Source of the DNA: Melampsora larici-populina 98AG31
Lineage: Eukaryota; Basidiomycota; Pucciniomycetes; Pucciniales; Melampsoraceae
Assembly: GCF_000204055.1 (NCBI RefSeq)
Contig: NW_006768772.1
Span: 1,248,829 to 1,312,828, forward strand
DNA length: 64,000 bases
Direction: 5' to 3'
Shown: piece by piece, positions 33,776 through 44,519 of the stretch
Layout: each line of letters starts with the position of its first letter
Position numbering within the stretch: position 1 is the first letter of the stretch
Program-made: the position numbers and the translations under genes
Notes under the pieces: generated by a model
Databases searched by the model: none
The model's input: the letters and a program-made list of their open reading frames with translations, nothing else
Told to the model about the DNA's origin: nothing

Positions 33776-36370
33776 AATTTGAAACACCAATCTTCCATAA
33801 GGTACTCCTCTTTTCTTCAATCTTTCATTTTCCACGTAATAAGAAGGAGCTCTGTTCTTAAGCCTTTGAAACTCATCATCCAAGCATCCTTCAGGTCTTT
33901 TTAAAGTTGTTAAATACTCTTGTAAATACTTCCAAACACCTTCTTGCGCCCAAATTGTTCCACTCTCTTCCTCCTCTTTTTCTGATGTTAAATCCTCATT
34001 CTGCAATTTAAAACTTTCATATACTTTAATATCTTTATCCTCCTCATTAAAACTCTCAGCTGAATCTGAATCACTTCCACGCATTCTTCTTGATAATCCA
34101 TCTGGCATTCCAAAGCTTTTAGCATGTTTATGAACTAAATCAAATGAAAATAATTGAATGAAAGCTACCCATCTTGTCATAGCAGCATTAGGTAAACTTG
34201 GTGTGTTAATCATCTGAATTAAAGCCTTTGCATCCACTTGTAATTCAAAATGTTGACCCCATAACTTTGTTCTGAACTTTTTAAGAATCTTTGCCACGCC
34301 ACATAGCTCTAATTTGGGTTGAGAATACCTTGATTCCACCTCAGTAAATACTTCTGATTCATAGAATACTGGCCTGACTTCCCCATTTCCATCCGCTTGC
34401 ATTAATACTCCTCCAGCTGCTATATGACTTGAATCCACGGCTAGAATAATTGGACTTGCTTCTTCATTATAATCCAAAGCTGATAATATTATATCTTCCC
34501 CAACAATCTTCTTCAATAAATTAAAAGCATCCGCACACTCTTGACTCCATATAAACTCCACTTTTAATCTTGTAAGCCTTCTTAAAGGTGCTGCCAAATG
34601 ACCAAAATTAGGAATAAACATTCTTACATATATACACGTGCCCAAAAATCCTAATACTTGAGTTTTATTTGTTGGAGTTGGCCAACTTTGAATCTTATTC
34701 TTCTTTTTAATTGATATACTCCTTCCTTTCTTGCTTACAATATGTCCAACAATTTCCAAAGCAGGTACACACACAGCAAACTTCTTTCCAGACACAGTAA
34801 GTCCTGCTTCTTCAATCCTGAACAACATTCTTTCTAAAACCACGGCATATTCCCAAATAAATTTTCTTATACCATTATTTTCTTTTAACACTTCATTATT
34901 ATAATCTGATTCAGGTCCTTTAATACCACCATCATCAATAAAAATTCCCACGTGTTGAGGAATTTCATCTTGCAATATCCACATCATCTGAGCTTGATAT
35001 ACAGCTACTGAATTAGTTGCTCCTTGAGGTAATCTAGTTAATTGTAATCTTCCCAAAGGGGTTTCAAAAGTTGTTAAAGGACGTGAAAATGCTGCTAATT
35101 CCCTTTCATCATAACCTCCCATTATATCACCAAGTCCATAACAAGCTCTTCCAGCAAAGGATTCCACGAAATCTTCAGGAGCAGGTGGTACCCCAGAGTC
35201 CTTAATTGTTACTCTATTTAATACTTGTAAATCATGTACTACCCTTAATTTTCCATCACCTTTAAGTACACAGAATACAGGACTAGTATAACTTGATGTG
35301 GATTGTTCATAAAGACCTGTTCTTATTCTTTGTCTAACTAATTCAATGAAATCATTCCTTATTGCTACAGGTATAGGAATAGGTCTAATTTGCCAAGGCT
35401 CATGTTCCACCACGGGTATTGCATAAGGTTGTCCATATGAATGCTTCAATAATCCTCTTTCTTCTTCACAATAAGCTATTGCTGCTTCCCTTAATACCAA
35501 TATTAATAAGAATAATTTCCATTCCTCCTCACTTAACCATTCTGCAGGACCAAAGTTGCATTGCTTAAGCCTTTCCACCGTGGTTTTCTCAGTTTCTTTG
35601 AAGACTGGAGGATTTTTAATTAAAGGAGTAATATAAGGATCCCTTGATAAAGGTGGTCTTTGTAAAGGAAGATTTAAATACTGTGGCATTGGCGCATTTA
35701 CAGGTTTAACCTTCTTATCTACAGTCTTATATTTGGTACTATAACTCCTTAAATCCTTGAGTTCACGCCCTCTCCCAAATATTTCTTGATCTTCCAAGCA
35801 CATAATTAAGCTTAATTCATTTATTAAATCATAATCCACACTTTCCTTCTCAAATTGCAACCCAAATACTTCTTCTTCATCATCTTCATCTTCAACTATA
35901 TCATAATCAATTCCTAAACATAAATCACGTGCTGCATAACCTTGCCTTTCTTCAATTTCTACATTTAATTCCCTTTCCCAATTTCCTTTATCAGGTTCAC
36001 ATAACCTCACCTTCATCCATACTCCTCTATTATCTTTTAATGTCATCATTTCCCCTAAATCTTTCTTGAAATCCAATTGAACAGCATAATCAAATAAGAA
36101 AGATCTTCCCAATATTATTGGAGTTTGACTCTCCTCAGTTACGTAGAATTGAACCAAGCCTTCAATATTTCTACCAATTCTAACTTTCACTTTCTCAGCA
36201 ATCCCACATAAAACAGTCTTCTGTCCGCCAATTCCTCTTACTGCTCCTTTAATATTAACCATAGTTTGAACAGGTAACAATTGCATAAACTTCTGAGGAA
36301 TTATACTAATTTGAGATCCTGAATCAACCAATGCTTTCAATTTAATTTTACCAATTGTAATAGTAACATA
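33773..36370 (-). CDS. Pol of the Gypsy element: protease, reverse transcriptase, RNase H
   Basis: Open frame continuing in the gag frame directly after one TGA. Protease: ALVDSGSQISIIP. Reverse transcriptase: YTSPVFCVLKGDGKLRVVHD, LPQGATNS and the catalytic FIDD in VGIFIDDGGIKG (about residue 465 from the first Met at 36340). RNase H: Asp in LAVDSSHIAAGG, Glu in KLELCGVAK and Asp in LQVDAKAL. All catalytic residues are present. The frame ends with a stop at 33773 just before integrase. It makes the enzymes that copy the element RNA into DNA. Confidence 0.93.
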   Translation of the reverse strand, partial: YVTITIGKIKLKALVDSGSQISIIPQKFMQLLPVQTMVNIKGAVRGIGGQKTVLCGIAEKVKVRIGRNIEGLVQFYVTEESQTPIILGRSFLFDYAVQLDFKKDLGEMMTLKDNRGVWMKVRLCEPDKGNWERELNVEIEERQGYAARDLCLGIDYDIVEDEDDEEEVFGLQFEKESVDYDLINELSLIMCLEDQEIFGRGRELKDLRSYSTKYKTVDKKVKPVNAPMPQYLNLPLQRPPLSRDPYITPLIKNPPVFKETEKTTVERLKQCNFGPAEWLSEEEWKLFLLILVLREAAIAYCEEERGLLKHSYGQPYAIPVVEHEPWQIRPIPIPVAIRNDFIELVRQRIRTGLYEQSTSSYTSPVFCVLKGDGKLRVVHDLQVLNRVTIKDSGVPPAPEDFVESFAGRACYGLGDIMGGYDERELAAFSRPLTTFETPLGRLQLTRLPQGATNSVAVYQAQMMWILQDEIPQHVGIFIDDGGIKGPESDYNNEVLKENNGIRKFIWEYAVVLERMLFRIEEAGLTVSGKKFAVCVPALEIVGHIVSKKGRSISIKKKNKIQSWPTPTNKTQVLGFLGTCIYVRMFIPNFGHLAAPLRRLTRLKVEFIWSQECADAFNLLKKIVGEDIILSALDYNEEASPIILAVDSSHIAAGGVLMQADGNGEVRPVFYESEVFTEVESRYSQPKLELCGVAKILKKFRTKLWGQHFELQVDAKALIQMINTPSLPNAAMTRWVAFIQLFSFDLVHKHAKSFGMPDGLSRRMRGSDSDSAESFNEEDKDIKVYESFKLQNEDLTSEKEEEESGTIWAQEGVWKYLQEYLTTLKRPEGCLDDEFQRLKNRAPSYYVENERLKKRGVPYGRLVFQI

Positions 36371-39082
36371 TCACAAAGGCGTGGAATATAAAGGAGACTG
36401 AGGTAAATTAACTTCCAGAGATGAATTACTTTCAGAATCAAATTCAAAGTCAGATAAAGCTGTACTATTAACTGCTGAAGCCATTGTTTCTTGATTCATA
36501 TTTAATCTTCTCTTTGAAACCCACTTCTTAACTTCTTCAGATACCACAGGAGAAATGGCGCATAATTCCTTAACTTGAATATCAATAACACTCTTCATTA
36601 ATTTCTGAACCACGTCTGTTACAACTCTTGGATTGTCTGCAAAGACTGGCCTTTCCAATTTATTCTTCTGTTCCCCGTGTCCTGGCATTATATAAGAAGG
36701 TCTAATTGTTTTATTTGAACCTTCCTTAATGTTTCTATTATCATCATCAGCATGAATTCTTCTTAAGCTTTCCTCCATTTCATTTATACCAGCTTCTTCA
36801 ATATTATTTTCTATATCTAAATCCATACCATCATCAATATCCTCAGCTTCTTCATTAATAGTAACCTTCTTCTTCTTCTTAGGTTCAGCTTGAGTTACAG
36901 TCTTTCCACTACGTGTATTTGCTGTAATATCATATATTTTAGTTCCACCTCCTCCCAATAATTCATTCCCATTACTTCTTAATATTTCAGGCATCCTCCA
37001 ATTCCCTTCAAGAATACCACAACTTGTTTTAAGCTCTTGAATTTTATCTTTCCCGTCATTTTTAGTAATAATAGCTGTAGGAGTTACAGGTGGTACTACA
37101 GGTGTATTAACATGTACAGCAGGAGTTGTTACACGCTGTTGTTGTATATTTTGACGTGTAGCATCATTGGCTTGCTGTTCAGAATATCTAATAACTTGCT
37201 GCCTGATTCCATCTTCTCCTTGCTTAAACATCCTTACATTTCCTGAAGGTAAGAAGAAACCATCCATCCTATCTTGCAATAATCCAGCTTGCTTATCTTG
37301 AATTACCCATCTACATCTTCCTACAGTATGTCCTTCAGTATTACAATACACGCAAAAGACAGTACTTCCTTGATTTCCATTTGGAGGTGGTGGAGGTTGA
37401 TAAGTATTTTGATTATTTGTATTTGGATTTTGAGGATTATAAGGTCTATTAACATTATTATTATTATAAGGCCTGCTGTAATTGGGCTGTTGTCCTTTAT
37501 AATTCTGAGCTGGAAAATTACGCGGCTGATTATTAAAATTGTTATTATTATTATAAGGTTGATTAACTCTTTGATAATTTGACGGATTTTGTTGATGTTG
37601 AGCTCTAAAAGGTTCAGCTTGTTGATGTATTTGAGTTTGTAAAGAATTTGAAACAGGAAGATAAGGATGCAATGCATTTACAGGTGGTAATAATAATGGA
37701 GCCTGCACGTGATTTATATGTAAATTTCCCAAGTCACTACATAAAACCTCCATTTGCTGCGTGGCTTTTGCTTGCATTCCTCCTATTTTAGCAACTTTAT
37801 TACTAGTATCCTTTTGAATTACTTCACTTCTAACACCAGCAATTTCATTCTTAATTGCAAACTTCTCTTCTCCAATATCCTCAAAGATTAATAAAGCTTC
37901 TTCTTCAATATAATGATCCACAACCTTCTTTAATTTATTTAAATTAGGTAACCTATATCTTCCACTATCCACCTTCTTCATTAACTTCTTTCTAATCATT
38001 CTTTTCTTGAATTTCTTTTGAAGTTCATCAGAGAAAGCATCATAGAAATGGCGTGCAACTTCTTCATCATTTGAATCAATATAATCATGTCTTGTTAAAT
38101 ATTGATGAATTTTGTCGAAATTAATTCTAAATGTTTGATATTCAGCTTTATTTGTAACACCACCAGTCCTAGCAGTTCTTTCTGACAAAGTTCTTAAATG
38201 ATCAATTGAATATCTTGGTTGCTCAGTGGTAGTTTGATACCTTTCAATTAATTGTTCCTTAACTTTCTTCCAACTCCATTCACCAGTACCCCAACCATCC
38301 ATTTCACGTATTTCCTCCTTCAATTCTTCTCCAACAACAAAGCTAGTAACTTGTCTAACCATATCAAGTTCTGAGGCGCCATTTGCTTCAGCTTGACTAT
38401 GATAATTAATGATAAACTTCTTAACATTCCTTCCAACTTCAAATCTAATACTTGAATCAGTATTATCAATTCTACGTGGTTTAATATGACTTCTAGCCTC
38501 CTCATTCCTTTCTTCACTACTAACATCTCCATTACTAGTTGAATCATCATCTGAAGAACTTGAAGAACTTGAATAATCTCCTCCATCATCTTCTTTAATA
38601 ATTTTCTTAATAACCTTCTTGCCTTTACTCTTTTTCACGACTTTTACCACTTCTTTTTCCTTCTCCTTCTTCTCTCTTTCTTCCTTAATTCTATTATTAG
38701 TAATAATGTCTGCCACTTCTTTTTCTCTTTGTAAATAATATTGTTGTTGATTATAGAATTGTTGTTGCCAATCCACGTCTTCCTCATGATCAGAGGGTAA
38801 TAATAATTCCTGTTCCCTGAATCCAGTAAAGGCTGAAGGTGGAATTGGATCCTCAGAAGCAGGTGGTTCTTCACGTTGTTTTCCATGAATAGTTGATCCA
38901 GAGGAAGGTCCTGGAGGTGGTGGTGGTGGTAATATGTTAATAGAAGTAGAAACATCTGGAACATAAACTCTGCTTCCAGAAATTCGTGGAGTTCTTTTAT
39001 AATGAGATGTTGGTGGTAACTCTAATTCCTCATCTCCATCATCCGCCACATCTTGATTATGCATTTGAATAACTGAAGACAT
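36371..39082 (-). CDS. Gag of the Gypsy element, 903 aa
   Basis: Capsid/nucleocapsid protein, unusually long for gag. The N-terminus is acidic and charged with a KK-rich block (KKSKGKKVIKKIIKE) and Ser/Asp runs. A helical capsid-like region follows (about 230-400, MDGWGTGEWSWKKVKEQLI). Then comes an Asn/Gln/Pro-rich linker and one CCHC zinc knuckle at about 577-590 (CVYCNTEGHTVGRC). A long C-terminal extension carries another basic and acidic stretch. It ends in TGA at 36373-36371, after which the pol frame continues without shift. Confidence 0.88.
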   Translation of the reverse strand: MSSVIQMHNQDVADDGDEELELPPTSHYKRTPRISGSRVYVPDVSTSINILPPPPPPGPSSGSTIHGKQREEPPASEDPIPPSAFTGFREQELLLPSDHEEDVDWQQQFYNQQQYYLQREKEVADIITNNRIKEEREKKEKEKEVVKVVKKSKGKKVIKKIIKEDDGGDYSSSSSSSDDDSTSNGDVSSEERNEEARSHIKPRRIDNTDSSIRFEVGRNVKKFIINYHSQAEANGASELDMVRQVTSFVVGEELKEEIREMDGWGTGEWSWKKVKEQLIERYQTTTEQPRYSIDHLRTLSERTARTGGVTNKAEYQTFRINFDKIHQYLTRHDYIDSNDEEVARHFYDAFSDELQKKFKKRMIRKKLMKKVDSGRYRLPNLNKLKKVVDHYIEEEALLIFEDIGEEKFAIKNEIAGVRSEVIQKDTSNKVAKIGGMQAKATQQMEVLCSDLGNLHINHVQAPLLLPPVNALHPYLPVSNSLQTQIHQQAEPFRAQHQQNPSNYQRVNQPYNNNNNFNNQPRNFPAQNYKGQQPNYSRPYNNNNVNRPYNPQNPNTNNQNTYQPPPPPNGNQGSTVFCVYCNTEGHTVGRCRWVIQDKQAGLLQDRMDGFFLPSGNVRMFKQGEDGIRQQVIRYSEQQANDATRQNIQQQRVTTPAVHVNTPVVPPVTPTAIITKNDGKDKIQELKTSCGILEGNWRMPEILRSNGNELLGGGGTKIYDITANTRSGKTVTQAEPKKKKKVTINEEAEDIDDGMDLDIENNIEEAGINEMEESLRRIHADDDNRNIKEGSNKTIRPSYIMPGHGEQKNKLERPVFADNPRVVTDVVQKLMKSVIDIQVKELCAISPVVSEEVKKWVSKRRLNMNQETMASAVNSTALSDFEFDSESNSSLEVNLPQSPLYSTPL

Positions 39083-39309
39083 AGCTTCTTTATATAATAA
39101 ATTCTTTAAATAAGAACTAATTTTGATATATTTTTAAATGAGAATGAAAGATAATGTTTATGATTGATTTGAATAATTTTAATTTTAAAGATCTTCTGTT
39201 GATAACCACGTGAATAATTTTTATTGAATCTTGATGTAATATAATATAATTTGCTTGTTGATAATGATTAAAAGAGAAATTGATTTAATTATAAGTTGAT
39301 TTTAATTTG

Positions 39310-39331
39310 TCAAGCCCGGGCAGAGTCACCA
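39310..39331 (-). other. Primer binding site
   Basis: On the minus strand, three bases after the 5' LTR end (GTTCTACA), the sequence TGGTGACTCTGCCCGGGC begins. It starts TGG, as expected for pairing with a tRNA 3' CCA end. I cannot name the tRNA. Confidence 0.65.
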
Positions 39332-39334
39332 ATA

Positions 39335-40963
39335 TGTAGAACTTATAACCCAACAAGGGTTATACAGAGCTGGAAGAGGATAATCTACTAATAAAATGAC
39401 TAGTAGAAGTTGTCTAAGGACTGCTCTTCTAAAACAACACAATCAGAAAGAGCTCTGTTGTATTGAGTACTGATAAGGCACCAGAGAAATATAACTTCAC
39501 ACGTAATTTTAACTTCAAAAGCACACTTTGTATTACTATCAACACTGCTATAGTGTTATTCCCAATTGATAACTGAAAAAAAATAAGCAATATCTGATTG
39601 ATATTATTCCCAATAAGTCTTTATGACTATAAAACTAAAGTAAATTTCTCTTTATAACTGTAATAAAGGGCGTATTTAAGTGAACAGGTACTATTAAAAT
39701 AAGTTTATGATGATAAACAAAATAATAATGGCGTAAATGATAAAGAAAAAAAAAAGGAACAACAGTCCCAAAACCCTCTCAAAGTATATATAACAATGTA
39801 CTAGAACTTTTACAATGGTCAACAGCCTCAAAACCAATCAAATCCGCCCAAAATTCCCTAAAAACCCTATGATGACGCAATGTAATGGTTTTGTTACTAA
39901 TAAATGATGTAATTTTCACAGCTAAAAGTGATCAATGACGCAATAATATGATGTACAGCACTTCTTATGATGAATACAGGTGATTTTTTCCTTGTAAACT
40001 AGCTGAAAACCAATTTTTGAGATTACGAATTTTTTCAGATGTGCTTCAATTTTTGATTACTAAAGTGCATCTTGTAGTCCACGTGTTACTGATCATTTCT
40101 GACACCTACATGACCTACTTCTGATGAGTGATGAGTAAGATATTGAGTTGTGAAGTTAAGGTTTTTAGTGTTACATATGACTTGTGACTGTAAATTCGAG
40201 ATTCACACCAATTCTTTATTTGCCTTATAACTTTTTACACACACCTCCGTTACTAATGATTTAAAGTTTGTACATTATGTAATCCACTCTTCTGCGTTGA
40301 ATGAGCCATCTACCAACCTATTCTGACGTCATTTGACATATGTAATTAGCTGAAAACCTCCATTTTCCACGAATTTCACCCATTTTCTTCACTTTTCACA
40401 GCTACTACTAAGCCTTTCTTGCTCATGTAATATTACATCATCATCTATAGCCTTAAAAATCCCGGAAAATCCTCTTGGCAACCTTAAATTCCATCACTAC
40501 CACTATTACACAACCAAACTACACGTGTACCTCTTGTTTACCAACTTCAAAAAAGTGCTTTTTTCCTAATAACTTCTGTTTCTACTTATCAACCTTGAAG
40601 ATTAAAATTGTCATAGTATCATATAATGTTGTTCTTTCATATTCTAACCTCATAATACCCATAACTTTATTTTTACTAACCTAAAAACCATTTTCCAACC
40701 TTTATACCTATAATTTTGAATTTTTCTTATGTTTTTCTTTCTTTCTTTTTGTAATAAATTTGTAAGTAAACTATAATGATCTTAATATATAATGTGAAAT
40801 AAAATGATGTAATGTTGACCTAATGACCAATACATAAGCCTACAAGAGCTTCAATTGATCAAAAACCTCCATTTCGAATTTTCTTTCCTGCTGAATCCTG
40901 CTAATAAACTGGTAAACTGGTAATTGTGAATTTTTTAATTGATCCCATAAATTGATCACCACA
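39335..40963 (-). repeat. 5' LTR (right copy), uninterrupted
   Basis: 1629 bp. In element orientation it starts TGTGGTGATC and ends TTCTACA. It shows the pre-insertion form of the MITE target (TATTTAAGTGAACAGG). Confidence 0.93.
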
Positions 40964-40967
40964 CCGT

Positions 40968-41990
40968 GTGTGTATGTGTAAAAACACGTAACCCTTTGCT
41001 ATTTGGGAACACTTGGTAAACAGTCACAAAGTGAGCTGTGATCGGAGTTCAGCGCCATTGATCTTGATAATACCTTTTGCCATCTGTCAAACAAGGTCAA
41101 CCAGACTTACAATCTAGACTCTCACTCAATTTCTTCCATACTACCTCATCTTTCACTTCTTGACTTCCACCCTTCAAACCAAGGAGGTGTAAATCTATTT
41201 GATTTGATTTCTGATAGCTTTAAAACTCTTCGGTTTCAACATTTATCAAACAAATTGCAAGCAAAGGACCTTTCAAAGTGACAAAATCAAATCAAATAGA
41301 CAATATTTGATAAGTGGCTGGAAAATATGGTTGAAAGGTAACAATCGAGTCCAAAAACAAAATGCTTGGATGTGATTCGAGATGACAAAATGGTTTGTGA
41401 TTTGGAAGCAAGCAAACAGATTAAGCTCAATCAAAGGAGGTAGTCAAGTTTGAATGCAAGTATTGATTGTTGAGATTAACAAAAGGGAGGCTGTATTGAG
41501 ATTGAGTCATGTCAAGACTGAGAATGAAGGGTTTTGATGATTCAAATCCAAAAGCGAATGAATTCTTTGTGATGAGATGTTGAAAAAGAGGTAGTGAGGG
41601 GTCAAGAGAAGCCTTGCAGTTGCATATGTCAAAAAAATATACAACTTTTTTCGTTTTCAAGAATGCGCACAATTTGTGCACATATGTGCAAAAATACATA
41701 TGCGCCTTTTGGTGCATTTTGGTTTACCAAATCATTTTTTTGGGTCACATATGCGACCGAAAATCAGTGCAACTTTTTGGTGGTGCGCATTCAGTTGCAC
41801 ACGTCACACACCGGTTGCCAAAGTGGGTGTATGTTCTGCTTGAGTTTGCCAAAGCATGCTCATCTTCATCTTGCATGAGCATCCCTTGAGCATAGATGAG
41901 TGCTCAGGACTCAGCTGGCACACTGTACACTGCTGTACACTCAGAATTGCCTGCACATTTCAATCCTTTGAAAGCAAAACCTCATGTGCC
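40968..41990. other. Intergenic region without a supported gene
   Basis: Mostly AT-rich. A 10-bp perfect inverted repeat, GAATGCGCAC (41661-41670) and GTGCGCATTC (41783-41792), encloses 112 bp rich in alternating TGTGCA/CATATG motifs. It may be a tiny foldback insertion. Reading frames here overlap on both strands and look fortuitous. Confidence 0.4.
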
Positions 41991-42029
41991 AACACTGCCA
42001 GACCTCACCGTCCAATGTCTACACCATCA

Positions 42030-43105
42030 TGTGATGTCAGAGATCCTGGCCTTTGGGAGGACCAACAGTGTCAGAGCTCTGACACTGTCAGGTCACTCTT
42101 GACCTCTCTTAACCCATTAATTCATGGGTTCTCACTTGCCCTTGAAACTTTCCCCTCCAACTGTCATCATGGTCTCACCAAGTCCTCGCCAGACCACCTG
42201 CTCAAGCAGTCAAGCTCTTGAGAATCCTCACTTTGTTGTCTCTCAAAATGTGGCTCAGAAAGATTCTAACCACTCTCAGGAATGCTCTGAAGCGTATCAA
42301 TCACATCTTATCAACATCCCCTAACATACCTATAGGTCAATTTGCTTCATATTCAGGATTAGGGTCATATCTGACTCACTCATTCATCATCACTGATACC
42401 CAACGTACCAAGGAATCAACAAAATTTGCTAGGCTTGACTGAGTCAACTACGCTCCTTTATCAATTCTGTTCATGAATGGTGTCTTCATCACCATTGAAT
42501 TTAGTGACCCAGAAGCTGTGTTTGATTCTTTTATGAGCCTTGATACAGTCACAAGAAGATCATCTCTTGCATAAGGTGCTGCAATGGTGATGCTTTATAC
42601 AAAATCGTTTTCTAGCGCAGATCAAACTGTGATGGGCGCATTGAAAACGCGAGTGCGCGCTAGTGAACAAAACTTACACTTCCCAATCGCTTACACGCTT
42701 ATGAGTGGTCTTCTAGTCTTATCATGTGGTCTGTCCTTACTCCCCAAAAGTCTCTCCGGCTTGAATTAGATCGTGATATCAGGCTGATAAATTTGATTCA
42801 AAGCTTGTTCTATCAATCTCAATCTATTTTATCTTATCAAAACCCTCTCGGGCTTTTGAGAGGGCTTTGATAAGCTAATAATATATTTCTTCACGTTCAA
42901 TCAATGCTCTCTGCAGCAGTTGGACGGTGACCGTTCAACACTGATTTCAGTGTGGGTGTGTTGTAAAGTATAGCAGTGTGAAAGCCAAGCGGTGAGGTAT
43001 CACGGAGCAGGGACATCTGAGTGAAAGATGTGAGTGTCAGAGCCCTGACACTAGTGTCAGGAGCCTCCCAAAAGCCAGGTGTTCCCGGTTCGCATGTTGG
43101 AATGG
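42030..43105. mobile_element. Non-autonomous relative of the KDZ element
   Basis: The left block (42043-42140) copies the left subterminal region of the 19-28 kb element in order: GATCCTGGCCTTTGGGAGGA, a palindrome, TAACCCATTAATTCATGGGTT. The right block (43025-43090: GTGTCAG...TGACACTAGTGTCA, then GCCTCCCAAAAGCCAGGTGTTCCCGG) matches the other end. The interior of roughly 0.9 kb has no transposase. The exact outer ends and target duplication could not be set because the GC-rich terminal repeats of the big element are missing here. Confidence 0.65.
42065..42088. promoter_or_regulatory. 24-bp perfect palindrome, left subterminal of the small element
   Basis: ACAGTGTCAGAG followed by its exact reverse complement. 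It occupies the same position as the 20-bp palindrome of the KDZ element but with different inner bases (TCAGAG instead of TCTGAG). A matching TGACACTAGTGTCA lies at 43046-43059. Confidence 0.6.
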
Positions 43106-44480
43106 CCTGAAGCCGCCGGATGGTCACCGGTTGACACCTTGACAAAAACAAGGGACTTTCGTTAAGTTTGCCCTAAAGGATGTTGACCTGTTGATGGAGT
43201 AAAGTTAAGACATCCCAATCCATGGGAACGATTTTGAAAAAACCTCTAGAGTCAGAATCAAGTTGATTGATGAACTTTTGCCCTAATAGAAGTACTTTTG
43301 ATTTTTGGAGTTCAGTTGATGAAGATGGATTATGTAGTTGAATTTGAAAAGAAAGCTATTCCTAAGATTAACATTCTATCCAAAACTTCAATCAATCTTG
43401 AGCACTGATTTGATGATAAGTGTATCCCATTTTTTTGCAATCTCTCAGGAATTGCAAGGCTATTGTTCTTGATGCCAAAAGTTGTGAATCATTTTGTTCT
43501 TCTTCTGGGATTTGATTCAGCACGTTATCAAGCGACTTCATGATCTGGATAGATGTCTAGATAAGATGGACATGGGAGGAAGCTACTTTTGATGAAGTAA
43601 AAGTAGCTCCAGTTCTAATTGGCAACTCACTGGTTGAATTTGGGATGAGCGTGATTTGAGCTGGAAGATCGAAGAGAACAGCTCAGATGTGCTTGAGCGC
43701 GAAACACTCTACACTGGAAGACAATGATTTGTGATCGATGAGTACATGTAGAAAGCAAAAAAAATGAGACTGGATGAGACCGATTTAGATCCAGATGATG
43801 ATGATTTAAAAATGTTTGAAGGTTTCCCAGATGATTTCAGATGAAGGGAAAGATCAAGAGATAGTAAAGTATGTTTATAAGATCACAAGGAAGATGAAAT
43901 TGGTTGCAGGAGTAGGATATGTAATATTAGGGCAGGGAATTTCTTGTGTCGTCTTTCTCAATTTCTCAAGAGAAGAATAGGTATCACAGCCCCCAATCAC
44001 AAGTGACTGGCAGCCCAGTACCTCCCGGCAACCTCAACATGTTTGTAATATGTTATTAATTTGTTTTGAATTGGTTGTTGAGATTTTATCACACAGTCTT
44101 TGACAAGTTTTTGGTTGACCAGTAATCAGGTATATCTTGACTGGTCATTGTAATGTCCTTGACCAGGCATGGACCAGATCTCCACAAGTTGTTAACCTGA
44201 TCTTGAATATATATGAGTCACACTGAGCTGACAGATTCTATTCACCATATGTGTCCTTTCCAGCAGCATTGGTGAAGTCCAGATAGAATGCCTCTCAAGA
44301 TTTTAGATACAAATTGGCATCATCTACAAATCAAGAGTGTTCAAACAGAAAGGATACCCAAGCGCAATTGGGTCAGACAATTTACATCATCCTATGACCG
44401 TTCAGCAGCAATCATCCATCCATATCCATGCCATCATCCTCATCTCCACCTTGCACAAATCCCTGGTCGAACCAGAAAAG
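43106..44480. other. Intergenic region without a supported gene
   Basis: No gene, RNA gene or clear repeat was recognised. It may include 3' exons of the transposase remnant to the right. Confidence 0.35.
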
Positions 44481-44519
44481 TCAGTCAAAATCCAAAATCC
44501 CAATCAATTTGAAACTCAC

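Larger units (their letters stand above)
28907..40963 (-). mobile_element. Ty3/Gypsy LTR retrotransposon in minus orientation
   Basis: Two long terminal repeats (28907-31420 and 39335-40963) enclose gag, pol and integrase on the minus strand. In element orientation the LTR starts TGTGGTGATC and ends GTTCTACA. CCGT lies just outside both ends (28903-28906 and 40964-40967), a probable target duplication. The order gag, protease, reverse transcriptase, RNase H, integrase is that of Ty3/Gypsy. Outside the MITE, the LTRs differ by about ten substitutions and a small indel over 1.6 kb, so insertion is fairly recent. Without the nested MITE the element is about 11.2 kb, long for the family, partly because of an extra antisense gene at 31.5-32.4 kb. 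Confidence 0.93.

Noticed and set aside
37037..37677. Frames on both strands inside gag rich in Ile/Ser
   Set aside because: Shadows of the Asn/Gln/Pro-rich gag linker.
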